Shown here piece after piece: positions 25,423-33,112 of a stretch of 59,335 nt of DNA (position 1 is the stretch's first letter; each line of letters starts with the position of its first letter). The position numbers and the translations under genes were made by a program. The notes under the pieces were generated by a model, which was not told where the DNA came from, did not search any database, and saw nothing but the letters and a program-made list of their open reading frames with translations. This stretch comes from an uncultured Christensenellaceae bacterium. Lineage in GTDB: Bacteria > Bacillota > Clostridia > Christensenellales > Borkfalkiaceae. Where the stretch lies: contig CAJUNJ010000008.1 in NCBI GenBank assembly GCA_910587825.1, positions 1 to 59,335 of the forward strand, written 5' to 3'.

Positions 25423-26937
25423 TCAGACGGAGTTTTTCTTAGGTTTCATTGTGGGGAACAACAATACATCCCTTATCGTCGCACTGTCGGTAAGCAACAT
25501 TACAAGCCTGTCCACGCCGAAGCCGAGTCCGCCCGTGGGGGGCAAACCGTATTCGAGGGCGGTTATGAAATCTTCGTCCACCTGCGCTTTGCAGTCCTTT
25601 TCCTGCGCGCGCTTCTCTTCGACCTGCTTAATAAAGCGTTGCTTCTGGTCAATGGGGTCGTTAAGTTCCGAGAACGCGTTGCCGAATTCGTGGGCGCAGA
25701 TAAAATATTCGAATCTCTGTGTGAACGCAGGGTCGTCCTCCTTGCGCTTTGCAAGGGGAGAATTTTCGACGGGGTAATCGTATATAAAAGTAGGCTGTAT
25801 AAGCTTGTCTTCGCAGAACGCGTCAAACAGCGCGATGAGTACGTGACCTTTTGTCGCCCTGTCCCCTTCCGGTACTTCCGCGCCCAACTGCTTTGCGCAG
25901 GCGCGCGCATCTTCGTCCGAAGCCCATAAATCGTAGTCCGCACCGCAGTATTTTTTTACCGCCTGCTTCATCGTCATTCTTTCCCAAGGCTGACCCAGGC
26001 TGAGTTTGGTACCCTGATAGGTTATATCGGTAGTCCCGCAGACGTTTTGCGCAATGGTCTTATACATATCTTCGACAAGGTCCATAAGCGAGAAATAGTC
26101 GCAGTACGCCTGATAGAGTTCGACTGTGGTGAACTCCGGATTGTGGAATGCGTCCATACCCTCGTTGCGGAATATTCTGCCGACTTCGTAAACCTTTTCA
26201 AGCCCGCCGACGATAAGGCGTTTCAAATACAGCTCTGTTTCGATACGCAGATACATATCGATGTCAAGCGCGTTATGACGGGTTTTGAAGGGTCTTGCCG
26301 CCGCGCCTATTTCAAGAGTGGTAAGCACGGGGGTATCGACCTCCAAAAAGCCCCTGCCGTCAAGGAAGGAACGGATTTCCCTGAAAATAAGCGAACGGGT
26401 TATAAACGCCTGCCTGACTTCGGGATTGACGATCAGGTCAAGATCTCTCTGCCTGTATCTGATGTCGGTATTGGTAAGGCCGTGCTGTTTTTCGGGCAGG
26501 GGGCGCAGACACTTGGTAAGCATTTCGATATGCGTGCAGTGGACAGACACTTCTCCCGTCTGCGTCTTGAACACGTATCCCTCCACGCCTATTATATCGC
26601 CCAAATCGTAATCTTTTTTGAAGGAAGCGTAATCCTCTTCTCCCACGTCGTCGCGGCGGACGTAAAGCTGGATAAGCCCGTCGCGGTCGGAGATATGCGA
26701 AAACGAAGCCTTGCCCATAATGCGGCGGGACATAAGTCTGCCGGCAAGCCTTACGGTTTTACCTTCGTAATTTTCGAAGCCGTTTTTGACGGCGGAAGAA
26801 TCTGCCGTAGCGTCAAAGCTTACTTTCACGAAAGGATTTTTACCTTCGTCGGTCAGTTTCTGTAATTTTTCACGGCGTATTCTCGCCTGTTCGGCAAGCT
26901 CTTCTTCGGAGAGCGCGTCGTTTATCATTTCGTCCAT
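25423..26937 (-). CDS. lysS: Lysyl-tRNA synthetase, class II
   Basis: A 504-residue class II aminoacyl-tRNA synthetase. An OB-fold anticodon-binding domain fills about residues 55-160. Motif 1 (FLEVDTPVLTTLEIGAAARPF), motif 2 (FRNEGMDAFHNPEFTTVELYQAY) and motif 3 (GGLGFGVDRLVMLL) are all visible. The order greA then lysS on the same strand is common in Firmicutes. An AAGGTGA site precedes the ATG. Confidence 0.97.
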   Translation of the reverse strand: MDEMINDALSEEELAEQARIRREKLQKLTDEGKNPFVKVSFDATADSSAVKNGFENYEGKTVRLAGRLMSRRIMGKASFSHISDRDGLIQLYVRRDDVGEEDYASFKKDYDLGDIIGVEGYVFKTQTGEVSVHCTHIEMLTKCLRPLPEKQHGLTNTDIRYRQRDLDLIVNPEVRQAFITRSLIFREIRSFLDGRGFLEVDTPVLTTLEIGAAARPFKTRHNALDIDMYLRIETELYLKRLIVGGLEKVYEVGRIFRNEGMDAFHNPEFTTVELYQAYCDYFSLMDLVEDMYKTIAQNVCGTTDITYQGTKLSLGQPWERMTMKQAVKKYCGADYDLWASDEDARACAKQLGAEVPEGDRATKGHVLIALFDAFCEDKLIQPTFIYDYPVENSPLAKRKEDDPAFTQRFEYFICAHEFGNAFSELNDPIDQKQRFIKQVEEKRAQEKDCKAQVDEDFITALEYGLPPTGGLGFGVDRLVMLLTDSATIRDVLLFPTMKPKKNSV

Positions 26938-26967
26938 AATTCACCTTTTCCGCGCAAAGCGGACTTT

Positions 26968-27438
26968 TTAAGATATTTTAAGAATTTTAAGCGTGTATGA
27001 AGAACCGTCAGGGCAGGACACAACCGCCTTGTCGCCGGCGCGCTTTCTCAGAAGCGCCGAACCCACGGGGGAGTCAATGGAAATTTTACCGTTCATTACG
27101 TCGACGTCGGTAACGGACGTCACCGTATACACGGCTTCCTCTTCCATATCCTCGTCGTAGACGGTGACTACGCTGTTAAGGTGTACGTAGCTGGTGTCGG
27201 TAACTTCTTCGCGCACGTCCGCGTTTTTGATTCTGTATTCGAGTTCGGCAATCTTACCCTCGTTGGAACGCTGTTCTTCACGCGCCGCGTCATATTCCGC
27301 ATTTTCGGAAAGATCGCCGTGGCTGCGCGCTTCGGCTATGCGTTCGATAATTTCGGGACGCTTGGTCTTTACAAGATATTCAAGCTCCTTTTTAAGATCG
27401 TCGAAATTCTTTTGCGTCATCACAAATTGTTCTGCCAT
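26968..27438 (-). CDS. greA: Transcription elongation factor GreA
   Basis: A 156-residue factor. Residues 1-75 form the coiled-coil finger, with the acidic tip LSENAEYDAAREEQ that reaches into the RNA polymerase secondary channel and stimulates cleavage of backtracked RNA. The C-terminal domain binds polymerase (GKISIDSPVGSALL). It has a consensus promoter and a leader with an intrinsic hairpin close to the transcription start. Confidence 0.97.
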   Translation of the reverse strand: MAEQFVMTQKNFDDLKKELEYLVKTKRPEIIERIAEARSHGDLSENAEYDAAREEQRSNEGKIAELEYRIKNADVREEVTDTSYVHLNSVVTVYDEDMEEEAVYTVTSVTDVDVMNGKISIDSPVGSALLRKRAGDKAVVSCPDGSSYTLKILKIS

Positions 27439-27486
27439 TATATTACCTCTTTTTTTGGTTATTTACCGTGTCCGTCGATAAACAAA

Positions 27487-27512
27487 CGTGATTCCGTTTT
27501 TACGGAATCACG
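27487..27512 (-). terminator. Hairpin in the greA leader (terminator/attenuator-like)
   Basis: CGTGATTCCGT and ACGGAATCACG form a perfect 11-bp stem with a TTTT loop. On the minus strand it is followed by TTTGTTTATC. It begins about 9 bases after the predicted greA transcription start. Confidence 0.7.
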
Positions 27513-27527
27513 CATTTATGCTACACT

Positions 27528-27556
27528 ATTATATATTCAAAAAAAATTTTTGTCAA
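27528..27556 (-). promoter_or_regulatory. greA promoter
   Basis: Minus strand: consensus -35 TTGACA, 17-base spacer, consensus -10 TATAAT. One of the strongest promoters in the window. Confidence 0.85.
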
Positions 27557-27578
27557 CACTTATTGACACGCAAATATG

Positions 27579-28745
27579 TCAAAGTCCTTCTATAAAATCT
27601 GTTATGCGCTCTATTGCGACGGTAAGCTGTTGCATAGACGTTGCATAGGAACAGCGGACAAAGTTTTTACCAGCCGAACCGAAAGCCGACCCCGGAACTA
27701 CCGCGACCTTGTATTTTTCAAGCAGTCCGTTTGCAAAGCTTTCCCCGTCAAGCCCGGTACTCTCCACCGACGGAAATACGTAAAACGCACCTTTCGGCCG
27801 GAAGCATTTAAGCCCGAGCGAATTGAACGCATTTACAAGAAACCTGCCCCTGCGCCCGTATTCTTCACGCATTTCCTCGACGGTTGAAAAGCCGTCGTCA
27901 AAGCCGTTTTTAAGGGCGGCGACCGCCGCGCGCTGGCTCATCTGAGGGGCGCAGAGTATGGTGTATTGGTGAATTTTAAGCATAGCCGCGTCTATTTCCG
28001 CGGGAGCGCACACAAAGCCGACGCGCCAGCCCGTCATTGCAAACGCCTTTGAAAAACCGTTGATAAGCACCGTTCGCTCAGCCATATTGCCGAGCGAAGC
28101 TATCGAAACGTGCCTGCCGATATATGTAAGTTCGGCGTAAATTTCGTCCGATATGACAAGAAGGTCGTGCTTCTCTATAACGGGAACCAACGCTTCAAGC
28201 TGTTCTTTCGTCATAACCGCGCCCGTCGGATTGTTGGGGTATGCAAGAATAACCGCTTTGGTTTTGGGGGTTATCGCTTTTTCGAGAAGATCCGGCGTTA
28301 AAATAAAGTCGTTGGCGGCGACGCATTTGACCGCGACGGGCGTGCCGCCCGCAAGCGTTACGGCGGGCGCATAGGACACGTATGACGGTTCGGGAATGAG
28401 TATTTCGTCGCCGTCGTCGCACACGGCGCGCAAAGCAAGGTCGATAGCTTCGCTTGCACCGACGGTTACTATCGTGCGTTCGGGCGGGTAGTTTACCGAA
28501 AAGCGTTCGGCAAGATACCGCGAAATAAGACTGCGCAGTTCGGGCAGACCGCGGTTGCCCGTATACTGCGTGTAACCGCGTTGGAGCGAGCGGATAGCCG
28601 CGTCGCGCACGTCCCAGGGCGTGACGAAATCGGGCTCGCCCACGCCGAGCGAAACCGCGCCTTCCATCTTCTGGACTATATCGAAAAATTTTCTTATTCC
28701 GCTTGGTTGAAGCGAAGCGGCACGCTTGTTGACGAAATTCTTCAT
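27579..28745 (-). CDS. PLP-dependent class I/II aminotransferase
   Basis: A 388-residue fold-type I aminotransferase. The start was set at ATG 28745 (MKNFVNKRAASLQPSG); an in-frame GTG at 28760 is the alternative. AYPNNPTGAVM binds substrate, ISDEIYAELTY holds the cofactor aspartate/tyrosine, and the PLP lysine is in LINGFSKAFAMTGWRVGF. It belongs to the group near AspC/PatA. The Lrp-type regulator gene directly upstream suggests amino-acid-responsive control. The substrate is not determined by sequence. Confidence 0.92.
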   Translation of the reverse strand: MKNFVNKRAASLQPSGIRKFFDIVQKMEGAVSLGVGEPDFVTPWDVRDAAIRSLQRGYTQYTGNRGLPELRSLISRYLAERFSVNYPPERTIVTVGASEAIDLALRAVCDDGDEILIPEPSYVSYAPAVTLAGGTPVAVKCVAANDFILTPDLLEKAITPKTKAVILAYPNNPTGAVMTKEQLEALVPVIEKHDLLVISDEIYAELTYIGRHVSIASLGNMAERTVLINGFSKAFAMTGWRVGFVCAPAEIDAAMLKIHQYTILCAPQMSQRAAVAALKNGFDDGFSTVEEMREEYGRRGRFLVNAFNSLGLKCFRPKGAFYVFPSVESTGLDGESFANGLLEKYKVAVVPGSAFGSAGKNFVRCSYATSMQQLTVAIERITDFIEGL

Positions 28746-28761
28746 AAGAAAACCTATCACT

Positions 28762-28792
28762 AAAATTTAATTCGCCAATAGAATTAAATTTT
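28762..28792. repeat. 12-bp inverted repeat between Lrp-type gene and aminotransferase gene
   Basis: AAAATTTAATTC (28762-28773) and GAATTAAATTTT (28781-28792) around 7 bases. The AT-rich sequence suits an Lrp/AsnC operator or a weak processing stem. It lies 17 bases before the aminotransferase ATG. Confidence 0.65.
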
Positions 28793-28802
28793 TCGTGACC
28801 CC

Positions 28803-29294
28803 TTACGCCTGAACCGAAATGCGGTCGGGCGTGCCGCTCTTATACATTACAGCCCCCTCGACTTTGTACTTTTTGAGTATAAAGTGCGTCGCCGTGGAAA
28901 TTACCGTATCGAACGTGGAAATTTTTTCGGAAACGAAGCGCGATACGTTACGCAGGGACTTACCCTGAACTATGACGGCAAGGTCGTACGCACCGCTCAT
29001 AAGATATAAATTTTTTACTTCTTCGTGCGAAGCGATTTCGTTTGCAATCATATCGAAGCCGTGTCCGCGCTGGGGAGTCACCTTGACTTCAATCAACGCT
29101 TCCACCGATTCTTCGTCCAGACTGTCCGTGTTGGTGATAGCCGTATACTTGACGATTACGCCCGACTGTTCCATCGAAGATATCTTTTCCGCGACGGTCT
29201 TTTCGTCCAGGGCAAGCATAGCTGAAATTTTCTTTGCGGTAAGGCGGGAATCTTCGGCTATAAGCGCGAGGATATCTTTTTCAAGCTTATCCAT
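28803..29294 (-). CDS. Lrp/AsnC-family transcriptional regulator
   Basis: A 163-residue protein. The N-terminal winged helix reads DKLEKDILALIAEDSRLTAK and the second half is an AsnC ligand-binding (RAM) domain with VKTLYL-like VKNLYLMSGAYDLAVIVQG. Such proteins respond to amino acids and form octamers. A strong AAAGGAG site precedes the ATG. It probably controls the adjacent aminotransferase and itself. Confidence 0.93.
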   Translation of the reverse strand: MDKLEKDILALIAEDSRLTAKKISAMLALDEKTVAEKISSMEQSGVIVKYTAITNTDSLDEESVEALIEVKVTPQRGHGFDMIANEIASHEEVKNLYLMSGAYDLAVIVQGKSLRNVSRFVSEKISTFDTVISTATHFILKKYKVEGAVMYKSGTPDRISVQA

Positions 29295-29343
29295 TTAATT
29301 ACTCCTTTGATATTGAATTGCTTTCAAACTCATTATTGAATTT

Positions 29344-29372
29344 ATTTTAAACTTTTTACCGCGAGTTGTCAA
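29344..29372 (-). promoter_or_regulatory. Promoter of the Lrp-type gene
   Basis: Minus strand: -35 TTGACA (complement of 29367-29372), 17-base spacer, -10 TAAAAT (complement of 29344-29349). Confidence 0.75.
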
Positions 29373-29375
29373 CGC

Positions 29376-29404
29376 TTTACTTTTTATAATTTTAATAGTA
29401 TAAT
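29376..29404 (+). promoter_or_regulatory. Promoter of the 85-residue protein gene
   Basis: -35 TTTACT (29376-29381), 17-base spacer, -10 TATAAT (29399-29404). The ATG follows after 6 bases. The -35 lies 3 bases from the -35 of the divergent Lrp-type promoter, so the two promoters should compete. Confidence 0.65.
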
Positions 29405-29410
29405 CTCAAT

Positions 29411-29668
29411 ATGTTTGCAATTTGGGCGAAATTAATGAAAGACGGCAAAATTTTAAAGCAGGTTACTTACCGACGGGACGATAAATTTTCGTACTCGCAA
29501 TTTTTCGTTTATCTTACGGATATATGCGAAGAGCTTGACATATCCACGCCCGTTTTGCTTAAAACGCACATTTTCAATTACGCCAAGTTCAGCACGGTAA
29601 GGTTTATACCGAGGGACTTTGCCGAAAGCGTAGACTTCGACAAACTCGTGCTCGACAATATAACCTGA
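29411..29668 (+). CDS. Small conserved-looking protein of unknown function (leaderless candidate)
   Basis: An 85-residue soluble protein, MFAIWAKLMKDGKILKQVTY then a mixed alpha/beta pattern ending in FDKLVLDNIT. I do not recognise a named domain. The composition (basic start, regular hydrophobic spacing) looks like a real folded protein. The ATG is exactly 6 bases after TATAAT and there is no Shine-Dalgarno, so the mRNA is predicted to be leaderless. It is followed after 38 bases by a small membrane protein gene. Confidence 0.8.
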   Translation: MFAIWAKLMKDGKILKQVTYRRDDKFSYSQFFVYLTDICEELDISTPVLLKTHIFNYAKFSTVRFIPRDFAESVDFDKLVLDNIT

Positions 29669-29706
29669 CGGCGCATATTAACGGGCGGGCGTGACATACT
29701 GTTTAT

Positions 29707-29916
29707 ATGAAATTTACCTGCTACTTATGCGTGGCAATTACCGTTATCTTCGCCATATGCGGGGGTGTATTCGCTTTTACGGGCTTTAACGCGATATATT
29801 TTGCATGCTTCGGCAACGACACCGTTTACAGAAGCGCGCTTGCCGTAAACGCCGTGTCGGCGCTTTTTAACATATACAGTCTGATAGCGTTTAAACCCTT
29901 TAAGGGTCTTAAATAA
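29707..29916 (+). CDS. Small two-helix membrane protein of unknown function
   Basis: A 69-residue protein with two hydrophobic segments, at about residues 4-25 (CYLCVAITVIFAICGGVFAF) and 43-60. No Shine-Dalgarno is present. A CATACT lies 6 bases before the ATG, the same spacing as the leaderless candidates, but no -35 is visible, so read-through from the preceding gene is as likely. The hairpin at 29923-29964 ends the unit. Confidence 0.6.
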   Translation: MKFTCYLCVAITVIFAICGGVFAFTGFNAIYFACFGNDTVYRSALAVNAVSALFNIYSLIAFKPFKGLK

Positions 29917-29922
29917 ACCCGG

Positions 29923-29964
29923 CGCCGCGGGCGGGACTTATTCTGTCCCCGCCCGCGGCGTTTA
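29923..29964. terminator. Bidirectional terminator
   Basis: CGCCGCGGGCGGG and CCCGCCCGCGGCG form a 13-bp GC stem with a 12-base loop. It separates converging genes ending at 29916 and 29967. Confidence 0.75.
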
Positions 29965-29966
29965 TG

Positions 29967-30893
29967 TTATTCCGCGGTAATTTTTACGCTTGCGCCCGTC
30001 GACGCGTCCTGATACATAACCCAGTAACCGCCGTTGCCGCTTTCGGGCGGGGCGGGTATAAACGAAGCCATACCCGCAAGGCTTTCGGGCGGGCGGGAAG
30101 AGTTTTCGGACGGAACGCCGTAGCATATGTACTGCGCTTCTTTTTCGCCGTATATTACGCCGAAGACGTAAAATTTGCCGTCGCCGTAACTAATTCTCAC
30201 CCAGCGTGAATTTTCCACGCTTGATTCAAGCCCGCGTTCGGGCGGGTAGCTTGAAAGGACTTTTTCTATTTCGCCGCGCATATCGCCGAAGAACTTTCCG
30301 CGGGCAAGTCCGCCCTTTGCCTCTTTTTCGAAAGCGCTAAAAGTCTGCGCATTTTCAGATACGACTTGCCCGTCTGCTTCTTTTTCTTTATCTTCGCGTA
30401 AAGTCCCACCGTCTTTATCAGTCTGTTCGTATTCATAATAATTCTCCTGCGCCAGAGCTTCGTCTTCATAGACGGGATTTTCGGGCGTTGTTTTATTTTT
30501 CGGCGTAAGGGCTTTGCCGCCCTTCTCCTGCCGTTCTATTTCTTCGCGTATACCTATCGCCGCCGAACGGAAAGGTCCGCACACGGCGGAAGCCACGGGC
30601 GACACCTCGCCGTTGTTGACGTAACATATCAGGGCGGCGAAGCCCCCGCCCGTATCCACCTCTGACTTTCCGTCGAACAGCGTGCCTTCAAGCACGCAGA
30701 CGCGCTTGCCGTCCGATACCGCACAGACGTACCTTCCTTCCGTAAGCGGGGCGAAGTTGATAAGGGATACTTCAACCTTTAAAGCCCCGCCGTATTTTTC
30801 GGCTTTGACAAGTCCCGAAAGCTGACCGCCGTCGGCGGAAAAACCGCTTTTAAGTCCGCGGATAACCGCAATATTTTTTGTATAACCGCTCAT
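29967..30893 (-). CDS. Uncharacterised two-domain protein with a charged linker
   Basis: The start was set at MSGYTKNIAVIRG (ATG 30891-30893) behind AGGAG; a start 15 bases upstream would swallow that site. The 308 residues split into an N-terminal beta-rich domain (about 1-125, ending VCGPFRSAAIG), an acidic low-complexity linker (about 130-205), and a compact C-terminal domain (about 210-308, containing RWVRISYGDGKFYVFGVIYG). No signal peptide, membrane segment or enzyme motif is visible. I do not recognise the family. Confidence 0.8.
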   Translation of the reverse strand: MSGYTKNIAVIRGLKSGFSADGGQLSGLVKAEKYGGALKVEVSLINFAPLTEGRYVCAVSDGKRVCVLEGTLFDGKSEVDTGGGFAALICYVNNGEVSPVASAVCGPFRSAAIGIREEIERQEKGGKALTPKNKTTPENPVYEDEALAQENYYEYEQTDKDGGTLREDKEKEADGQVVSENAQTFSAFEKEAKGGLARGKFFGDMRGEIEKVLSSYPPERGLESSVENSRWVRISYGDGKFYVFGVIYGEKEAQYICYGVPSENSSRPPESLAGMASFIPAPPESGNGGYWVMYQDASTGASVKITAE

Positions 30894-31030
30894 AATTCTC
30901 CTGAACATACTGTGTTTTTTCTATTATATTATAAAAGCGACCCAAAAAAAACCGCAAAATATGTAAAATCACAAATATTTTTGCACTATATTTTCACACG
31001 CAAATTTCACAGAAAAGAAAGTTTAATCGT

Positions 31031-31059
31031 TTGCATTTAAAGCCGTCGTTTTGTATAAT
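31031..31059 (+). promoter_or_regulatory. pckG promoter
   Basis: -35 TTGCAT (31031-31036), 17-base spacer, -10 TATAAT (31054-31059). The leader is about 36 bases with AAGGAG before the ATG. Confidence 0.8.
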
Positions 31060-31101
31060 GTAAAAGGAATAAAAGTTTTAAAAATTTAAGGAGATACGCA
31101 T

Positions 31102-32922
31102 ATGGCATTGACGAAAAACCAAAAGGTTCTCGATTTCGTAGCCCGCAGCGCGGAGCTTACACAGCCCGATAAAATAGTATGGATTGACGGAAGCACAAAA
31201 CAGATTAAAGCGCTTAAAGAAGAAGCCGTTAAAAGCGGCGAACTTATTAAGCTTAACGAAAGCCTTCTGCCCGACTGCTATTTGCACCGCACCAAGGTAA
31301 ACGACGTTGCGCGCGTCGAAGACAGAACTTTCATTTGTACGAAAAACAAGGACGACGCGGGTCCCATTAACTATTGGATGGATCCGAGAGAAGCTTACGA
31401 ACTGACAAGCGAAATCGCACGCGGTTCTATGAAGGGCAGGACGATGTACGTCATTCCCTACTCTATGGGCGTAGTCGGAAGCGACTTTGCAAAAATAGGC
31501 ATAGAGGTCACCGACTCGATTTACGTCGTACTGAATATGAACATAATGACGCGCGTAGGCAAAAACTGCCTTGACGCATTGGGCAAGGACGGCGACTTTA
31601 TAAAAGGTCTGCACGCAAAATGCGACGTAGACGCCGACAAGAGATATATAATGCACTTCCCCGAAGACAACACCATTATTTCGGTTAACTCGGCTTACGG
31701 CGGAAACGTGCTTCTCGGCAAAAAGTGCTTTGCCCTGCGCATAGCTTCCTACCTCGGCAAAAACGAAGGCTGGATGGCGGAACATATGCTTATTCTGGGC
31801 GTAACCTATCCCGACGGCGAAAAGAAATACGTTGCGGCGGCTTTCCCTTCGGCTTGCGGAAAGACCAACCTTGCAATGCTTATTCCCCCCAAGCACTACC
31901 TTGACAAGGGATATAAGATAGAATGCGTCGGCGACGACATTGCCTGGATAAGGGTAGGCGCGGACGGAAGACTTTGGGCGGTAAACCCCGAAAACGGATT
32001 CTTCGGCGTTGCCCCCGGCACCAACGAACACAGCAATTTAAACGCGCTTGAATCCACGAAGCGCGGAACTATTTTCACAAACGTTGCGCTTAACACAGAC
32101 AATATGACTGTGTGGTGGGAAGGTCTTTCCAAAGAACTGCCTGCCAACTGCATAGACTGGACGGGTAAACCCTGGAACAAAGACAAGTTTGACAAGAAAG
32201 ACAAGTCGACCTGCGCCGCTCATCCCAATTCACGCTTTACCGCACCCGCGGACAACTGCCCCTGCATTTCGCCCGACTTCAATTCAAAAACCGGCGTGCC
32301 CCTTTCGGCGATTATATTCGGCGGAAGAAGGGCTTCCACCACTCCCCTCGTCTATCAGTCGAGAGATTGGAACCACGGCGTATTTATCGGTTCTGCAATG
32401 TCTTCGGAGACGACGGCGGCGGCAACAGGCGCGACGGGCGTTCTGCGCCACGACCCTATGGCAATGAAGCCCTTTGCGGGATACCATATGGGCGACTACT
32501 TCGCACACTGGATAGAGATGGGCAAAAAGGTCACAAACCCGCCCAAGATTTTCAACGTAAACTGGTTCAGACAGGATAAGGACGGAAACTTCGTATGGCC
32601 GGGCTTCGGCGACAATATGCGCGTTCTCGAATGGATTTTGAAGCGTTGCGGCGAAAACCCCGTAGACGCGGTCGAAACGGCGATAGGTTACGTCCCCAAG
32701 GCGGAAGATATCGACATTTCCGAACTCGATTACAGCATCTCCGACAAGAAGAAGTTCGACATTGAAAGTCTGAAAGAAATTCTTGCCGTTGACAAGGAAA
32801 AATGGGCTAAGGAAGCCGAAGAATTAGAAGGCTATTACAACGACACCATTAAATCGAGAATCCCGCAGGAACTTTGGGACTGCCTAGAAACCCTTAAAAA
32901 CAACTGCAAAACAAGCAAGTAA
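31102..32922 (+). CDS. pckG: Phosphoenolpyruvate carboxykinase (GTP)
   Basis: A 606-residue enzyme of the GTP-dependent class, which interconverts oxaloacetate and PEP with GTP. The kinase P-loop is FPSACGKTN (248-256). The metal/oxaloacetate region GDDIAWIRVGADGRLWAVNPENGFFGVAPGTN and the GGRRASTTPLVYQS segment are typical. In anaerobic Firmicutes it often serves CO2-fixing, ATP/GTP-yielding carboxylation as well as gluconeogenesis. It has its own promoter and terminator. Confidence 0.97.
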   Translation: MALTKNQKVLDFVARSAELTQPDKIVWIDGSTKQIKALKEEAVKSGELIKLNESLLPDCYLHRTKVNDVARVEDRTFICTKNKDDAGPINYWMDPREAYELTSEIARGSMKGRTMYVIPYSMGVVGSDFAKIGIEVTDSIYVVLNMNIMTRVGKNCLDALGKDGDFIKGLHAKCDVDADKRYIMHFPEDNTIISVNSAYGGNVLLGKKCFALRIASYLGKNEGWMAEHMLILGVTYPDGEKKYVAAAFPSACGKTNLAMLIPPKHYLDKGYKIECVGDDIAWIRVGADGRLWAVNPENGFFGVAPGTNEHSNLNALESTKRGTIFTNVALNTDNMTVWWEGLSKELPANCIDWTGKPWNKDKFDKKDKSTCAAHPNSRFTAPADNCPCISPDFNSKTGVPLSAIIFGGRRASTTPLVYQSRDWNHGVFIGSAMSSETTAAATGATGVLRHDPMAMKPFAGYHMGDYFAHWIEMGKKVTNPPKIFNVNWFRQDKDGNFVWPGFGDNMRVLEWILKRCGENPVDAVETAIGYVPKAEDIDISELDYSISDKKKFDIESLKEILAVDKEKWAKEAEELEGYYNDTIKSRIPQELWDCLETLKNNCKTSK

Positions 32923-32933
32923 AATTGCTTTAA

Positions 32934-32968
32934 CCCCCGCCCCGCATTTTTGCGGAGCGGGGGTTTTT
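32934..32968 (+). terminator. pckG terminator
   Basis: CCCCCGC...GCGGGGG stem with an inner GCA/TGC extension, followed by TTTTT. Confidence 0.9.
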
Positions 32969-33020
32969 GTATATTTATACATTTATTGTGGCTTAAAATG
33001 TATATTTTTAATTAAATTGC

Positions 33021-33049
33021 TTGCAATATGCGTATTTTTATCATATAAT
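33021..33049 (+). promoter_or_regulatory. asnB promoter
   Basis: -35 TTGCAA (33021-33026), 17-base spacer, -10 TATAAT (33044-33049). The leader of about 57 bases can form a GGACG/CGTCC stem before AAAGGAG. Confidence 0.8.
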
Positions 33050-33112
33050 ATAAAACAATAACCGAACGGACGGACAGATACGGCGCGGCTTTCGTCCCGA
33101 AAGGAGTTTAAA

